Below are positions 54,143-62,473 of a DNA stretch of 64,000 bases, piece after piece. The notes below the pieces were generated by a model. It was not told the DNA's origin, did not search any database, and saw only the letters and a list, made by a program, of their open reading frames with translations. Position numbers and translations under genes: made by a program. How positions within the stretch are numbered: the stretch's first letter is position 1; every line of letters starts with the position of its first letter. The stretch covers positions 2,232,001 to 2,296,000 of the forward strand of contig OZ241330.1 in assembly GCA_965200045.1 (NCBI GenBank). The letters run 5' to 3'. This DNA comes from Bin25 sp026709415 (GTDB lineage: Bacteria > Bacteroidota > Bacteroidia > Flavobacteriales > Flavobacteriaceae).

Positions 54143-56326
54143 ATGGATAAAAACGTAGAAAAATCTCTTTCAGAAGAAAAAGACGGAAAACCAATGGATT
54201 CGCATTCTGTATCCTTTGTTGAAACAGTAGATACCTCTGGTACCAAAAGTTCATCTGATCAATCGGTTAAAGAAAAATCTAAAACAAAAGAACCTTCAGA
54301 AGAACAATTCCTGAATAAAGATTTAACCGATAATCGTGATCATCATGTAACGACATCAAAAGATTCCGAAAAAGCTAACACCGCTTCAAAGCTAGATTCT
54401 GAAGAAAATCAAAATACCAAACAGAGTGATTTAAACGCTAGTGATCTATCTGAAAAAGCAATAGAACAATCAAGTGAGGAATCTCAAAAGGCTGAAGGCA
54501 TCGAAATTGGTTCAGAAAATAATCTTTCGGAAACCCAAACATCCCAAGATGTCATTGAAGAAAATTCAGAGGCAATCGATTCGGATAATCAAAAAAATAT
54601 AACATCGACCATTCCATCAAAAAAACCAAAAATTGATTTAAAATCTTTGACTGAATTGGAATTAGTCTCCCTATTTGAAAAGACCATCAAAGAGTCTGAT
54701 TGGAATAAACAGAGAAATTTAATTTCTGATATAGCTCAATTAGTTAAAGAAAAATTCCAAAAAGATTTCTTATCTCGAAAAGAGACCTATATCAGTGATG
54801 GAGGCAATCAAATTGATTTTTTCTATCATCCTGATTATAAAAAACAATTTGATCGACTATCTCGTATTTTTCAAAAGAAAAAGCGCGAATATTATCGAAA
54901 TCTCGAAAAAGAATTCCAATCTAATTTGGATAAAAAGCGTGAGTTATTAGAGCAGATAAAAAAATTAAGAGGACAAGATATTTCTATTAGGAAAAAATAT
55001 AATCAAATCCAAGGGATCCAAGAACAGTGGCATGAAATCGGTCCTGTCCCCAGAATTAAAAGCGATCAACTGTGGAAAGATTATAATCATAATCTTGATT
55101 TGTTTTACCAATTATTGGATGTTCACAAAACCCAAAAAGATGAATTTGATCAACAACACTTTGAAAAACTAGAATTATTAATCGAAGAATCTCATAATAA
55201 AATTAAACCCCTAGATGCTAATAAAGCTAAAACCGAATTGGAAACCTTAAAAAATCTTTTAAAGATTAAATCAGGGAGGTTAGGTCATCGGTTGAGAAAT
55301 GAAATATGGAATCAATTTAAAACTATTCGAAGAGAATTGGATAAAAAAATATCCAATGAATTTTCTACCAATCAACAAATTAAAGTCGATGCCCTCCATC
55401 AATTGCAAAACATTAATGAAAACTTACCGACAAGTCATATACAATGGCAAAAAACCACTCAGGATCTCAATGAGTTAAACACGAAGTTTAAAAGTGCCCA
55501 CCCCGTTACATATAGAGTTCGAAAAAAACTGAATAATGAATTTTATGAGTTATACTGGGAAATCATTCGTAAAAAAAATGCCTACTATAAAGAATATAAC
55601 CTTCAGAAAAAAAAGTCATTAAAGGCCAAAAACCAAATCATCAATGAATTAGAAACTATTTTAGATTCTGATCATTGGAAAGAAAAAGTTCATAGAGTAA
55701 AAGAACTAAGATCACAGTGGAAAGAAATCAGTTATACTTCCAATAAAGATGAAAAATCACTGTGGAGTCAATTCAACAAACTCAACAAATTATATTTTAA
55801 CCGATTCCAACATGGGTATGAAAAGCTCTCACCACATCAAGAGAGTGTCGAAAAAGCCAAAATAGATTTTATTAAAGAGATAGAAGAAAGTTTCCATTTT
55901 GATATAGAAAACGATTTAATAGAACAATTAGTTCCCAATATAGAACTCTGGCATGGATTCGGTATTATCAATTCCGATATTGATTATCAATTGAATAATA
56001 GTTTTCATAACATGTTTAATCAAAAAATAAAGTCTTTAGAATTGACTAAAAGGGAAAAATCTGAGATTTCTTTTGAATGTCTAATGGAAGTCATCAAAAC
56101 TGACATCCATAGTCTTACAAAGCACATGGCTCAAATAAGATCCAATATTGATAGTCTTCAAAAAGAATTAACTCAATTAGAAAACAATATGCAGTTTTTT
56201 GACACCTCAAGTTCTTCGAACCCATTGGTTTTAAAAACCGAAGAAAAATTCAAGCGACTTAAAAAACGTTTAGAATTTTATCATGAGAGATATTCTAAAC
56301 TACAATCTCTAAAATCAGACCTTTAA
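54143..56326 (+). CDS. DUF349 domain protein
   Basis: This is a 727-residue cytoplasmic protein from ATG 54143; an in-frame upstream start at 54119 is less likely. The N-terminal 160 residues are acidic, Ser/Gln-rich and disordered. Then come several DUF349 repeats, each a helical unit ending W(K/H)EIG or WKEI (for example QGIQEQWHEIGPVPR, ELRSQWKEISYTSN). The C-terminus is a coiled coil. The function is unknown; DUF349 proteins are implicated in RNA or stress functions in other phyla. Conserved position after aroE. Confidence 0.85.
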   Translation: MDKNVEKSLSEEKDGKPMDSHSVSFVETVDTSGTKSSSDQSVKEKSKTKEPSEEQFLNKDLTDNRDHHVTTSKDSEKANTASKLDSEENQNTKQSDLNASDLSEKAIEQSSEESQKAEGIEIGSENNLSETQTSQDVIEENSEAIDSDNQKNITSTIPSKKPKIDLKSLTELELVSLFEKTIKESDWNKQRNLISDIAQLVKEKFQKDFLSRKETYISDGGNQIDFFYHPDYKKQFDRLSRIFQKKKREYYRNLEKEFQSNLDKKRELLEQIKKLRGQDISIRKKYNQIQGIQEQWHEIGPVPRIKSDQLWKDYNHNLDLFYQLLDVHKTQKDEFDQQHFEKLELLIEESHNKIKPLDANKAKTELETLKNLLKIKSGRLGHRLRNEIWNQFKTIRRELDKKISNEFSTNQQIKVDALHQLQNINENLPTSHIQWQKTTQDLNELNTKFKSAHPVTYRVRKKLNNEFYELYWEIIRKKNAYYKEYNLQKKKSLKAKNQIINELETILDSDHWKEKVHRVKELRSQWKEISYTSNKDEKSLWSQFNKLNKLYFNRFQHGYEKLSPHQESVEKAKIDFIKEIEESFHFDIENDLIEQLVPNIELWHGFGIINSDIDYQLNNSFHNMFNQKIKSLELTKREKSEISFECLMEVIKTDIHSLTKHMAQIRSNIDSLQKELTQLENNMQFFDTSSSSNPLVLKTEEKFKRLKKRLEFYHERYSKLQSLKSDL

Positions 56327-56398
56327 AAATTTTATAAACCTATTTTGATTAATAGCCCCCCCTCATTAATACAGTCTTAAGCATTCACATGGATGTCA

Positions 56399-57709
56399 CT
56401 AATCTATCAGTCCAAAAAATCGAGGTAACCAAAGAGATATTTCTGGTAAAAAGGTTATCAAAATCAGAATTGCAGTCATTGCCGCTAAAAATGTTATTAA
56501 AGGACGCATAACTTTCATTACTGAAACTTTAGCTACACCACTGCCAACGAACAATAAAGTTCCTACTGGTGGCGTACAAACACCAATACATAGGTTAAGA
56601 ACAAGCACTATACCAAATTGAACTGGGTGCATTCCCAATTCCGTAACCACGGGGAGAAAGATAGGTGTGAAAATCAAAACCGCTGGCGTCATATCTATAA
56701 AGGTGCCCACAACGAGCAAAATAATGTTAATAAATAAAAAGACAAGAATAGGATTACTAACCGAATCGACTAACAACGAATTGAGTATTTGTGGAATACC
56801 TTGAAACGAAAAAAGCCAAGACATGGCCATCGAGGTAGCTATTAAAAACATTACAACAGCGGTGGTTTTGGTGCTACGCAATAAAATCAATTTGAAATCT
56901 TTAATCGATAATTCTTTATTACAAAAACCCAAAATAGCGGAATAAATAACAGCTATGGCAGCGGCTTCTGTTGCCGTAAAAATACCGGCCACTATTCCTC
57001 CGACGACTATAAACAATAGAGTAAGACTCAAAAAGGCTCTCCTAAAATCATTAAATAGATTTTTAAATTTGACTCTTTTGTCTTCTGAAAATCCATTGCG
57101 TTTTACATATAAATAAATCACAATCATTATAGATAGACCAACTAATATTCCTGGAACATACCCAGCAACAAATAATGCGGCCACAGATGCCATACCTCCA
57201 CTAGCTAAGGCAAAAACTATCAATACATTGCTAGGGGGAATTAACAGACCAGTTGTGGAAGAACTAATATTTATTGCGGCACTAAACTCTCTTGGGTATC
57301 CTTCATTTTCCATTTTATCAGTCAAGGTGCTTCCTATTGCTGAAGCTGTAGCTATAGCCGATCCAGAAATTGACCCAAAAAGCATAGCCGATAAGACATT
57401 CACATAGGCCAACCCTCCAGGTAAACTCCCTATAAGTGATTTAGCAAAATTTATAAGTCTTCTTGCTACTCCACCTGTATTCATGATATCACCTGCAAGG
57501 ATAAAAAACGGAATGGCGAGCAATGTGAAATTATCTACGCCAGTAGTCATTCTTTGACTAGTTGTAGTTACAGATGGTATAAAATCAATATTCATGATTA
57601 AAACCAAACTAGTGGAAATTCCTATGGAGTAGGCCACAGGAACTCCATTTACTAAAAGCATGGCGAAACTTGAAAAAAGTACAATTGCGCTAAGAATTTC
57701 TATGTTCAT
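56399..57709 (-). CDS. TRAP transporter large permease (DctM)
   Basis: This 436-residue protein has about 11-12 TMs and the DctM hallmarks GDIMNTGGVARRLINFA near residue 73, LFGSISGSAIATASAIGS and LLIPPSNVLIVFA. It is a sodium-coupled transporter for dicarboxylates or sugar acids, working with DctQ and DctP. It overlaps the DctQ gene by 4 bp. It is the last gene of a three-gene transporter operon. Confidence 0.95.
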   Translation of the reverse strand: MNIEILSAIVLFSSFAMLLVNGVPVAYSIGISTSLVLIMNIDFIPSVTTTSQRMTTGVDNFTLLAIPFFILAGDIMNTGGVARRLINFAKSLIGSLPGGLAYVNVLSAMLFGSISGSAIATASAIGSTLTDKMENEGYPREFSAAINISSSTTGLLIPPSNVLIVFALASGGMASVAALFVAGYVPGILVGLSIMIVIYLYVKRNGFSEDKRVKFKNLFNDFRRAFLSLTLLFIVVGGIVAGIFTATEAAAIAVIYSAILGFCNKELSIKDFKLILLRSTKTTAVVMFLIATSMAMSWLFSFQGIPQILNSLLVDSVSNPILVFLFINIILLVVGTFIDMTPAVLIFTPIFLPVVTELGMHPVQFGIVLVLNLCIGVCTPPVGTLLFVGSGVAKVSVMKVMRPLITFLAAMTAILILITFLPEISLWLPRFFGLID

Positions 57710-58185
57710 GAATTGAAATTTGAAGTTTTAATATTATAAACAGAGAAGAAAATGATAATCAGACCAGAGATTGGGACAATGACATACACATACCCTAAAG
57801 GTATAAGGAGGGAAGGGGATGTCTGACCTAAACTTAGAGTGGTATAAACCACGTTACCCCCTCCAATGACCATGACCACAAACGCAAAGATGGCCATCAG
57901 AACTTGAATGAGCTTTTGTCTTTTTTGTCTTTTATGATTTGATAGTCTGCGCAACAAAAAATCCATTGAGAGATGCCCTTGCCTTTGACCATTGATGTAG
58001 GCAGTTCCTAATACTGTTAACCAAATGAGTGCAAATCGTGCAAACTCTTCCGTAAAAGAACTAGGTTGATTGATTACATAACGAGATACCACTTGCCAAA
58101 CTACATTGACAACCAACAGTCCGAAAATAATTACTAAAACAGATTCTGTTATTTTAATCAACACATTATATACCCGATGCATCAC
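57706..58185 (-). CDS. TRAP transporter small permease (DctQ)
   Basis: This 159-residue protein has four TMs and the DctQ pattern (FARFALIWLTVLGTAYINGQRQGHLSMDFL). It links to DctP by a 4-bp overlap and to DctM by a 4-bp overlap, so the three components are co-translated. Confidence 0.9.
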   Translation of the reverse strand: MMHRVYNVLIKITESVLVIIFGLLVVNVVWQVVSRYVINQPSSFTEEFARFALIWLTVLGTAYINGQRQGHLSMDFLLRRLSNHKRQKRQKLIQVLMAIFAFVVMVIGGGNVVYTTLSLGQTSPSLLIPLGYVYVIVPISGLIIIFFSVYNIKTSNFNS

Positions 58186-59156
58186 TTCATTGATTGTATT
58201 TTTTCAATCAACCCTTTCATTTTAGCATCTTCCTTCAATTTACTGAAAAGTTGGTCTGTTTTGTCTGAAAATTCAGTTTTGTCAGGGTAAAAAAACTCGA
58301 CATTTGCTTTGCTCAACATTTCCATGTTCTTAAGCACTGTTTCATTCCAAGATTTTTTTTGTTCAACAACACTCTGATTAGCTGCAATTTGAAGCCATTT
58401 CCTTTGTTGTTCGTTTAATTGATTCCAAAATTTCACTCCAATGACCACAACATCGGGTACCATGGTATGTTCATTAAATGAATAGTATTTGCAGACCTCA
58501 TAGTGATTGGAAGTAACAAATGAGGGAATGTTATTTTCAGCACCATCCACTATATTTTGTTGTAGCGCATTATATAATTCTCCGTAAGCCATTGGCGTTG
58601 CGGAACCACCCAAAACATTAACCAAATCAACCGACAATTGGTTGTTCATTGTTCTAATTTTCATTCCATTTAGATCATCTGGAGTAATTATTGGCTTTTT
58701 CTTAGAATAAAAATTTCTTACTCCAGCATCATAGAAACATAATCCACGAAGTTTAAATTCCGAACCGCTCTCCAGTAAATCTCTACCTATATCGCTTTCT
58801 AATACGGTAAACAAATGTTCTCGATCTCGAAACAGATAAGGAATTCCGACCACCTGATATTCAGGCGCAAAATTAGACATCGAAGCAGCGCTTACTTTGG
58901 TCATAGTCACGCTTCCAAATTGTAAAAGTTCTAACACTTCCCTTTCTGTACCCAATTGTCCATCGGGGAAAATTTTTATTTTCAATTCTCCTTTTGATTG
59001 TCTTTCCAAAGATTCCTTCATCTTCTCTATTCCTTTATGAACTGGATGGTTAACTGGTAGTGAATGAGCAAAATATAAGACTTTTGTACGCTTAAAATCC
59101 GAACATGAACTAATCACCAAAAGGGCAAACAGAAAACTTTTGGTTACATTATGCAT
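58182..59156 (-). CDS. TRAP transporter substrate-binding protein (DctP)
   Basis: From ATG 59156 the protein is 324 residues: a lipoprotein (VISSC lipobox) with the DctP fold. Markers are LYFAHSLPVNHPVHKGIEKM, GELKIKIFPDGQLGTEREVLELLQ, DLNGMKIRTMNNQLSVDLVNVLGG and ALQQNIVDGAEN. The Arg in KIRTM is the usual carboxylate-binding residue, so the ligand is probably an organic or sugar acid. The longer frame to 59195 adds residues before the signal. Context with sugar dehydrogenase-like genes suggests uronate or another sugar acid. Confidence 0.9.
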   Translation of the reverse strand: MHNVTKSFLFALLVISSCSDFKRTKVLYFAHSLPVNHPVHKGIEKMKESLERQSKGELKIKIFPDGQLGTEREVLELLQFGSVTMTKVSAASMSNFAPEYQVVGIPYLFRDREHLFTVLESDIGRDLLESGSEFKLRGLCFYDAGVRNFYSKKKPIITPDDLNGMKIRTMNNQLSVDLVNVLGGSATPMAYGELYNALQQNIVDGAENNIPSFVTSNHYEVCKYYSFNEHTMVPDVVVIGVKFWNQLNEQQRKWLQIAANQSVVEQKKSWNETVLKNMEMLSKANVEFFYPDKTEFSDKTDQLFSKLKEDAKMKGLIEKIQSMK

Positions 59157-59503
59157 TGATTTTTTAAATGCTCCTACGAGTTTTTTTTTAAACATTTCTT
59201 CATTTAAAAACCCATTTTCATCTCCTCTTAATCGTGCTTTTCATGAGAATCTTATTTTCTATGTCATCCTAGATTAAAATCGATTTAATTGATTCATGTC
59301 CCATGCTGGTTGGCCTTGTTAAGGGAGTAAAGAAAAATCAGGATTCCGATTCACATCCACATTGATACTTCGGATAACAATCCATCGCTCAAATCACTTT
59401 TTCACAAAGAATTAACCGCCTAATCATCAATCGATGGTCTTAAATCATTTATGACTTCTGACTCTTTGAATACTTCGGAAATTTCTTTTCCATTTAACAC
59501 AGT
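59157..59503. other. gap between the TRAP operon and the Gfo/Idh gene
   Basis: About 350 bases with no gene. It presumably contains the TRAP operon promoter; nothing clear was seen. Confidence 0.4.
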
Positions 59504-60895
59504 TTACTCTTTTTGTGGGCTACGTTTTGCTTTTTTATAGCCTTCAATTGTTGTATAGTATTTAGAAATCATATTTGGAACTTCCCAATCTGGCAAACTG
59601 TTATTCTCGAGATATTTCAGAAATTTTAAAGTAACTTGAGCAAAATGAGCCTCATGCCCAATTCTTAATTCCTCAAGAAAATTGATTTTCCATTCTGTAT
59701 CAGAAACTTTTTCTGCAGTAAGATTAGAAAATTGATTTCCTAGCTTTAGATTAATAACGTCTTCTAATTCTGTTATAACGTCCGATTCTTCATGAAACTC
59801 AATATATAGTGTGGGTTTATGATCCTCTTCAACTCCTTGTTTAATGATCAAATTGCTTTTGCTCCCTCTCATGACACTGTAATGTGTATCGCCAGCTCCT
59901 TCAGGGGCCTTAAAATGCCAAACAACCGAAACCTTGGCATGTTTTCCATTAATTCTATAGGCTATTTCGCCATTAGAAAACACATGCAATTCATTGTTAA
60001 TTAAATCTTTTTGCAAGTATTGAGGAAATGTTTTTAATCTAGTCACTTTTTGAAATTCTTCCAAGGATAATATCGTTGGCCAACGATTCGCAGAAATTAT
60101 TTGAATTTGATTGGTATCGATAACCTGTTCCGAAAATAATTTCCATTGGATTTGGTCTATTAGATGAGTGGAAACATCTACAATCCCTTCACCTTGTTGA
60201 GAAACATCAAAAAACCATGCTGGACGTACTAGTGGACGACCCGAAACATATTTATAGAAATGATGGACACTTTCTTTTCTTATCGATGGTTCATTTGGAG
60301 AACCCTCCACCAGTTCTCCAAAGATTTCTGGAATAAGTGCTATTTTTTTTTGTAAAACATTAGTCACTTCAAATCGTTCTGTCATAATATCATAGATCAG
60401 AACACCATTGTTTTCGGCTATCCTGAAAGCTTCTAATAACTTTTCAAAACCTGCTTGATCAATGACTAAAGGTTTATCAGCATATACATTTAATCCTGCC
60501 TTCACTCCTTCAAGTATATAGTCTACTTTTTTTGAGTTTTTACCCGCAATAATCATAACATGGCCCGGTTTCTCTTCAATCAGTTTCTCTAAATAATTAT
60601 CTTTCACATAAGTTTCTACTTTCCATGATGTCGGCGAAATTTCTCTGGCATTATATGATCTTATTTTACTTAAAAAATCCTCGACTTCGGGCCCCTCAGG
60701 GGCAAAAACATAGATTGTCGAATCTACTTGAGAGTACATTTCTTTATGAACCAATGCTGCATGAAAATGCCCAGGATTTAGTGTCATTAATTTCACCTTA
60801 TCATTTTTGGCTCCCAACGAATTTTTATTATTATTTTCTTGTGCACAAGAAATAATCAGCATTAATATTAGAATTGTAATCTTATATTTTATCAT
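59504..60895 (-). CDS. Gfo/Idh/MocA-type lipoprotein with Oxidoreduct_C-like domain
   Basis: This 463-residue protein has a lipoprotein signal (LMLIISCAQ). The NAD-binding half begins VKLMTLNPGHFHAALVHKEM, without a clear GxGxxG. It has NVYADKPLVID (catalytic-type Lys motif) near residue 140. A C-terminal putative oxidoreductase domain follows (APEGAGDTHYSVMRGSKSN). The family is membrane-anchored and exported in Bacteroidota, with unknown substrate. It lies downstream of the next gene in the same direction (118-bp gap). Confidence 0.8.
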   Translation of the reverse strand: MIKYKITILILMLIISCAQENNNKNSLGAKNDKVKLMTLNPGHFHAALVHKEMYSQVDSTIYVFAPEGPEVEDFLSKIRSYNAREISPTSWKVETYVKDNYLEKLIEEKPGHVMIIAGKNSKKVDYILEGVKAGLNVYADKPLVIDQAGFEKLLEAFRIAENNGVLIYDIMTERFEVTNVLQKKIALIPEIFGELVEGSPNEPSIRKESVHHFYKYVSGRPLVRPAWFFDVSQQGEGIVDVSTHLIDQIQWKLFSEQVIDTNQIQIISANRWPTILSLEEFQKVTRLKTFPQYLQKDLINNELHVFSNGEIAYRINGKHAKVSVVWHFKAPEGAGDTHYSVMRGSKSNLIIKQGVEEDHKPTLYIEFHEESDVITELEDVINLKLGNQFSNLTAEKVSDTEWKINFLEELRIGHEAHFAQVTLKFLKYLENNSLPDWEVPNMISKYYTTIEGYKKAKRSPQKE

Positions 60896-61013
60896 CAGCC
60901 TTTAGGTTTTTCGTTAAAAAACACTTCGTCATTATTAAACAATTTATGTAGGTGTCTGGGGCAAATGTTTCTTGGAATTTATAAACCTGATGGATATCCT
61001 ATCCAAAATATTC

Positions 61014-62402
61014 CTATTCTAAGTATTTAATGTAATCAGAACCATAAGGCTTACGCTGCTCTCTCATTAACATCTTGTTAGCCGCCTCATTATTGATAAA
61101 AATTTCTTTTTCAGGATCCCATTGCAATTTTTTGTCAAAATGCATAGCAATATCACTAATCAAACAAACCACACAAGCCTTATGGCCTTTTTCAATTGAA
61201 GATATAGGCGCATTTCTAGTTTTTATACATTCCAACCAGTTACCATGTTGACTCACAATCTTTTCTAATTGAATTTCATCATCACCGATAACAGAATTCA
61301 ATATTTGAGGATCTGAAGCATTCAAAGCTTTAGAACTATTTTCCTTATCTACGGGATCCGTGGGAGAAGCTTGATAAGATCCTCTAGAAACAAAAATCCA
61401 CCCATCATCGCCAATGTATTTAATCCCATTGGTGTAACCTCCGCTTGTGTAAACTGTGATTCCATTCTCATATTCGTGTTTAACAAAAAAGTCTCCATGA
61501 ACATTCCAAAAACCTGACTTGGGAAACTCAGCCAAGGCTTGCACCGAGATTGGTCCTGTGAGTTCTGTATTCATTCCCCAGGCGGCTGAATCAAAGTGAT
61601 GTTGACCCCAACCAGTAATCATACCAGCACCATAATTACGATGTCTTAACCAACCCGGACGGCTATAATCATTCTGTGGGTGTACACCAATTTCAGAATA
61701 TGGAATCTCGGGGGTTGAACCCAACCACATATCAAAGTTTAAATGGCTAGGCACTGGCATTGGCTTAGCTGCCGGTCCACCAGGATCCCCTGGCAGTCCG
61801 ATTTTTAAAGTATGTAACTTTCCGATACGACCATTTCGAACTAGTTCGGCTGCTTTTCTAAATTGAGCCATTGCCCTTTGTTGCGTTCCCAATTGAAGTA
61901 TAATTTTCTTTTTCTGAACTACGCTCCTCAATTGCTTTCCCTCTTTTACCGTGAGTGAAGTTGGTTTTTGCAGATATATATCCTTACCTGCCAGGGCTGC
62001 CTCAATGGCAGGTTGCGAATGCCAATGGTCAGGTGTGCTAATGACTACGGCATCAATATCCTTTTTTAATAGCATTTCTCGATAATCAAAATAGACACTG
62101 GTATCTATATATTTTTGGCTATCCATCTTTAACTTATAGAATTCATCGATTAACACTTTTGCTTCATTGGCTCGCTTTGAATCGACATCGCATACAGCAA
62201 CAAACCGAGCGTCATCAAAACGAATTGTATCATGAATATCATGGCTTCTTGCAATTCTACCACATCCAATTTGTCCAATATTTATTTTGTTGCTCGGTGC
62301 ATCTCTACCCAAAACACGTATCGGCACTATGGAAGGAAAACTAACCAATGTAGCCGTTGCCATGGAGGTTTTTTGAATAAAATTTCTTCGTTTCATTTTC
62401 AA
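61014..62402 (-). CDS. Gfo/Idh/MocA oxidoreductase with twin-arginine signal
   Basis: This 462-residue protein has a Tat-type start KRRNFIQKTSMATATLVSF. The Rossmann loop is IGQIGCGRIARSHD, and IYLQKPTSLTVKEG is the (E/Q)KP motif with catalytic Lys. TPDHWHSQPAIEAALAGKD precedes it. The C-terminal domain is the usual dehydrogenase fold. Export through Tat with bound NAD-type cofactor would allow periplasmic sugar oxidation or glycoside cleavage. Placed 72 bp after the SusD gene, it is probably part of that locus. Confidence 0.85.
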   Translation of the reverse strand: MKMKRRNFIQKTSMATATLVSFPSIVPIRVLGRDAPSNKINIGQIGCGRIARSHDIHDTIRFDDARFVAVCDVDSKRANEAKVLIDEFYKLKMDSQKYIDTSVYFDYREMLLKKDIDAVVISTPDHWHSQPAIEAALAGKDIYLQKPTSLTVKEGKQLRSVVQKKKIILQLGTQQRAMAQFRKAAELVRNGRIGKLHTLKIGLPGDPGGPAAKPMPVPSHLNFDMWLGSTPEIPYSEIGVHPQNDYSRPGWLRHRNYGAGMITGWGQHHFDSAAWGMNTELTGPISVQALAEFPKSGFWNVHGDFFVKHEYENGITVYTSGGYTNGIKYIGDDGWIFVSRGSYQASPTDPVDKENSSKALNASDPQILNSVIGDDEIQLEKIVSQHGNWLECIKTRNAPISSIEKGHKACVVCLISDIAMHFDKKLQWDPEKEIFINNEAANKMLMREQRKPYGSDYIKYLE

Positions 62403-62473
62403 ACGATTTTATCGCTGATATTTAAACCAAAACTCAACTTCATAAACAATCTCGTAAACAAAGTTTAAACTTC

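Noticed and set aside
53791..54150. 119-codon plus-strand ORF before the DUF349 gene
   Set aside because: Phe-rich, without motifs, and overlapping the start of a well-supported gene.
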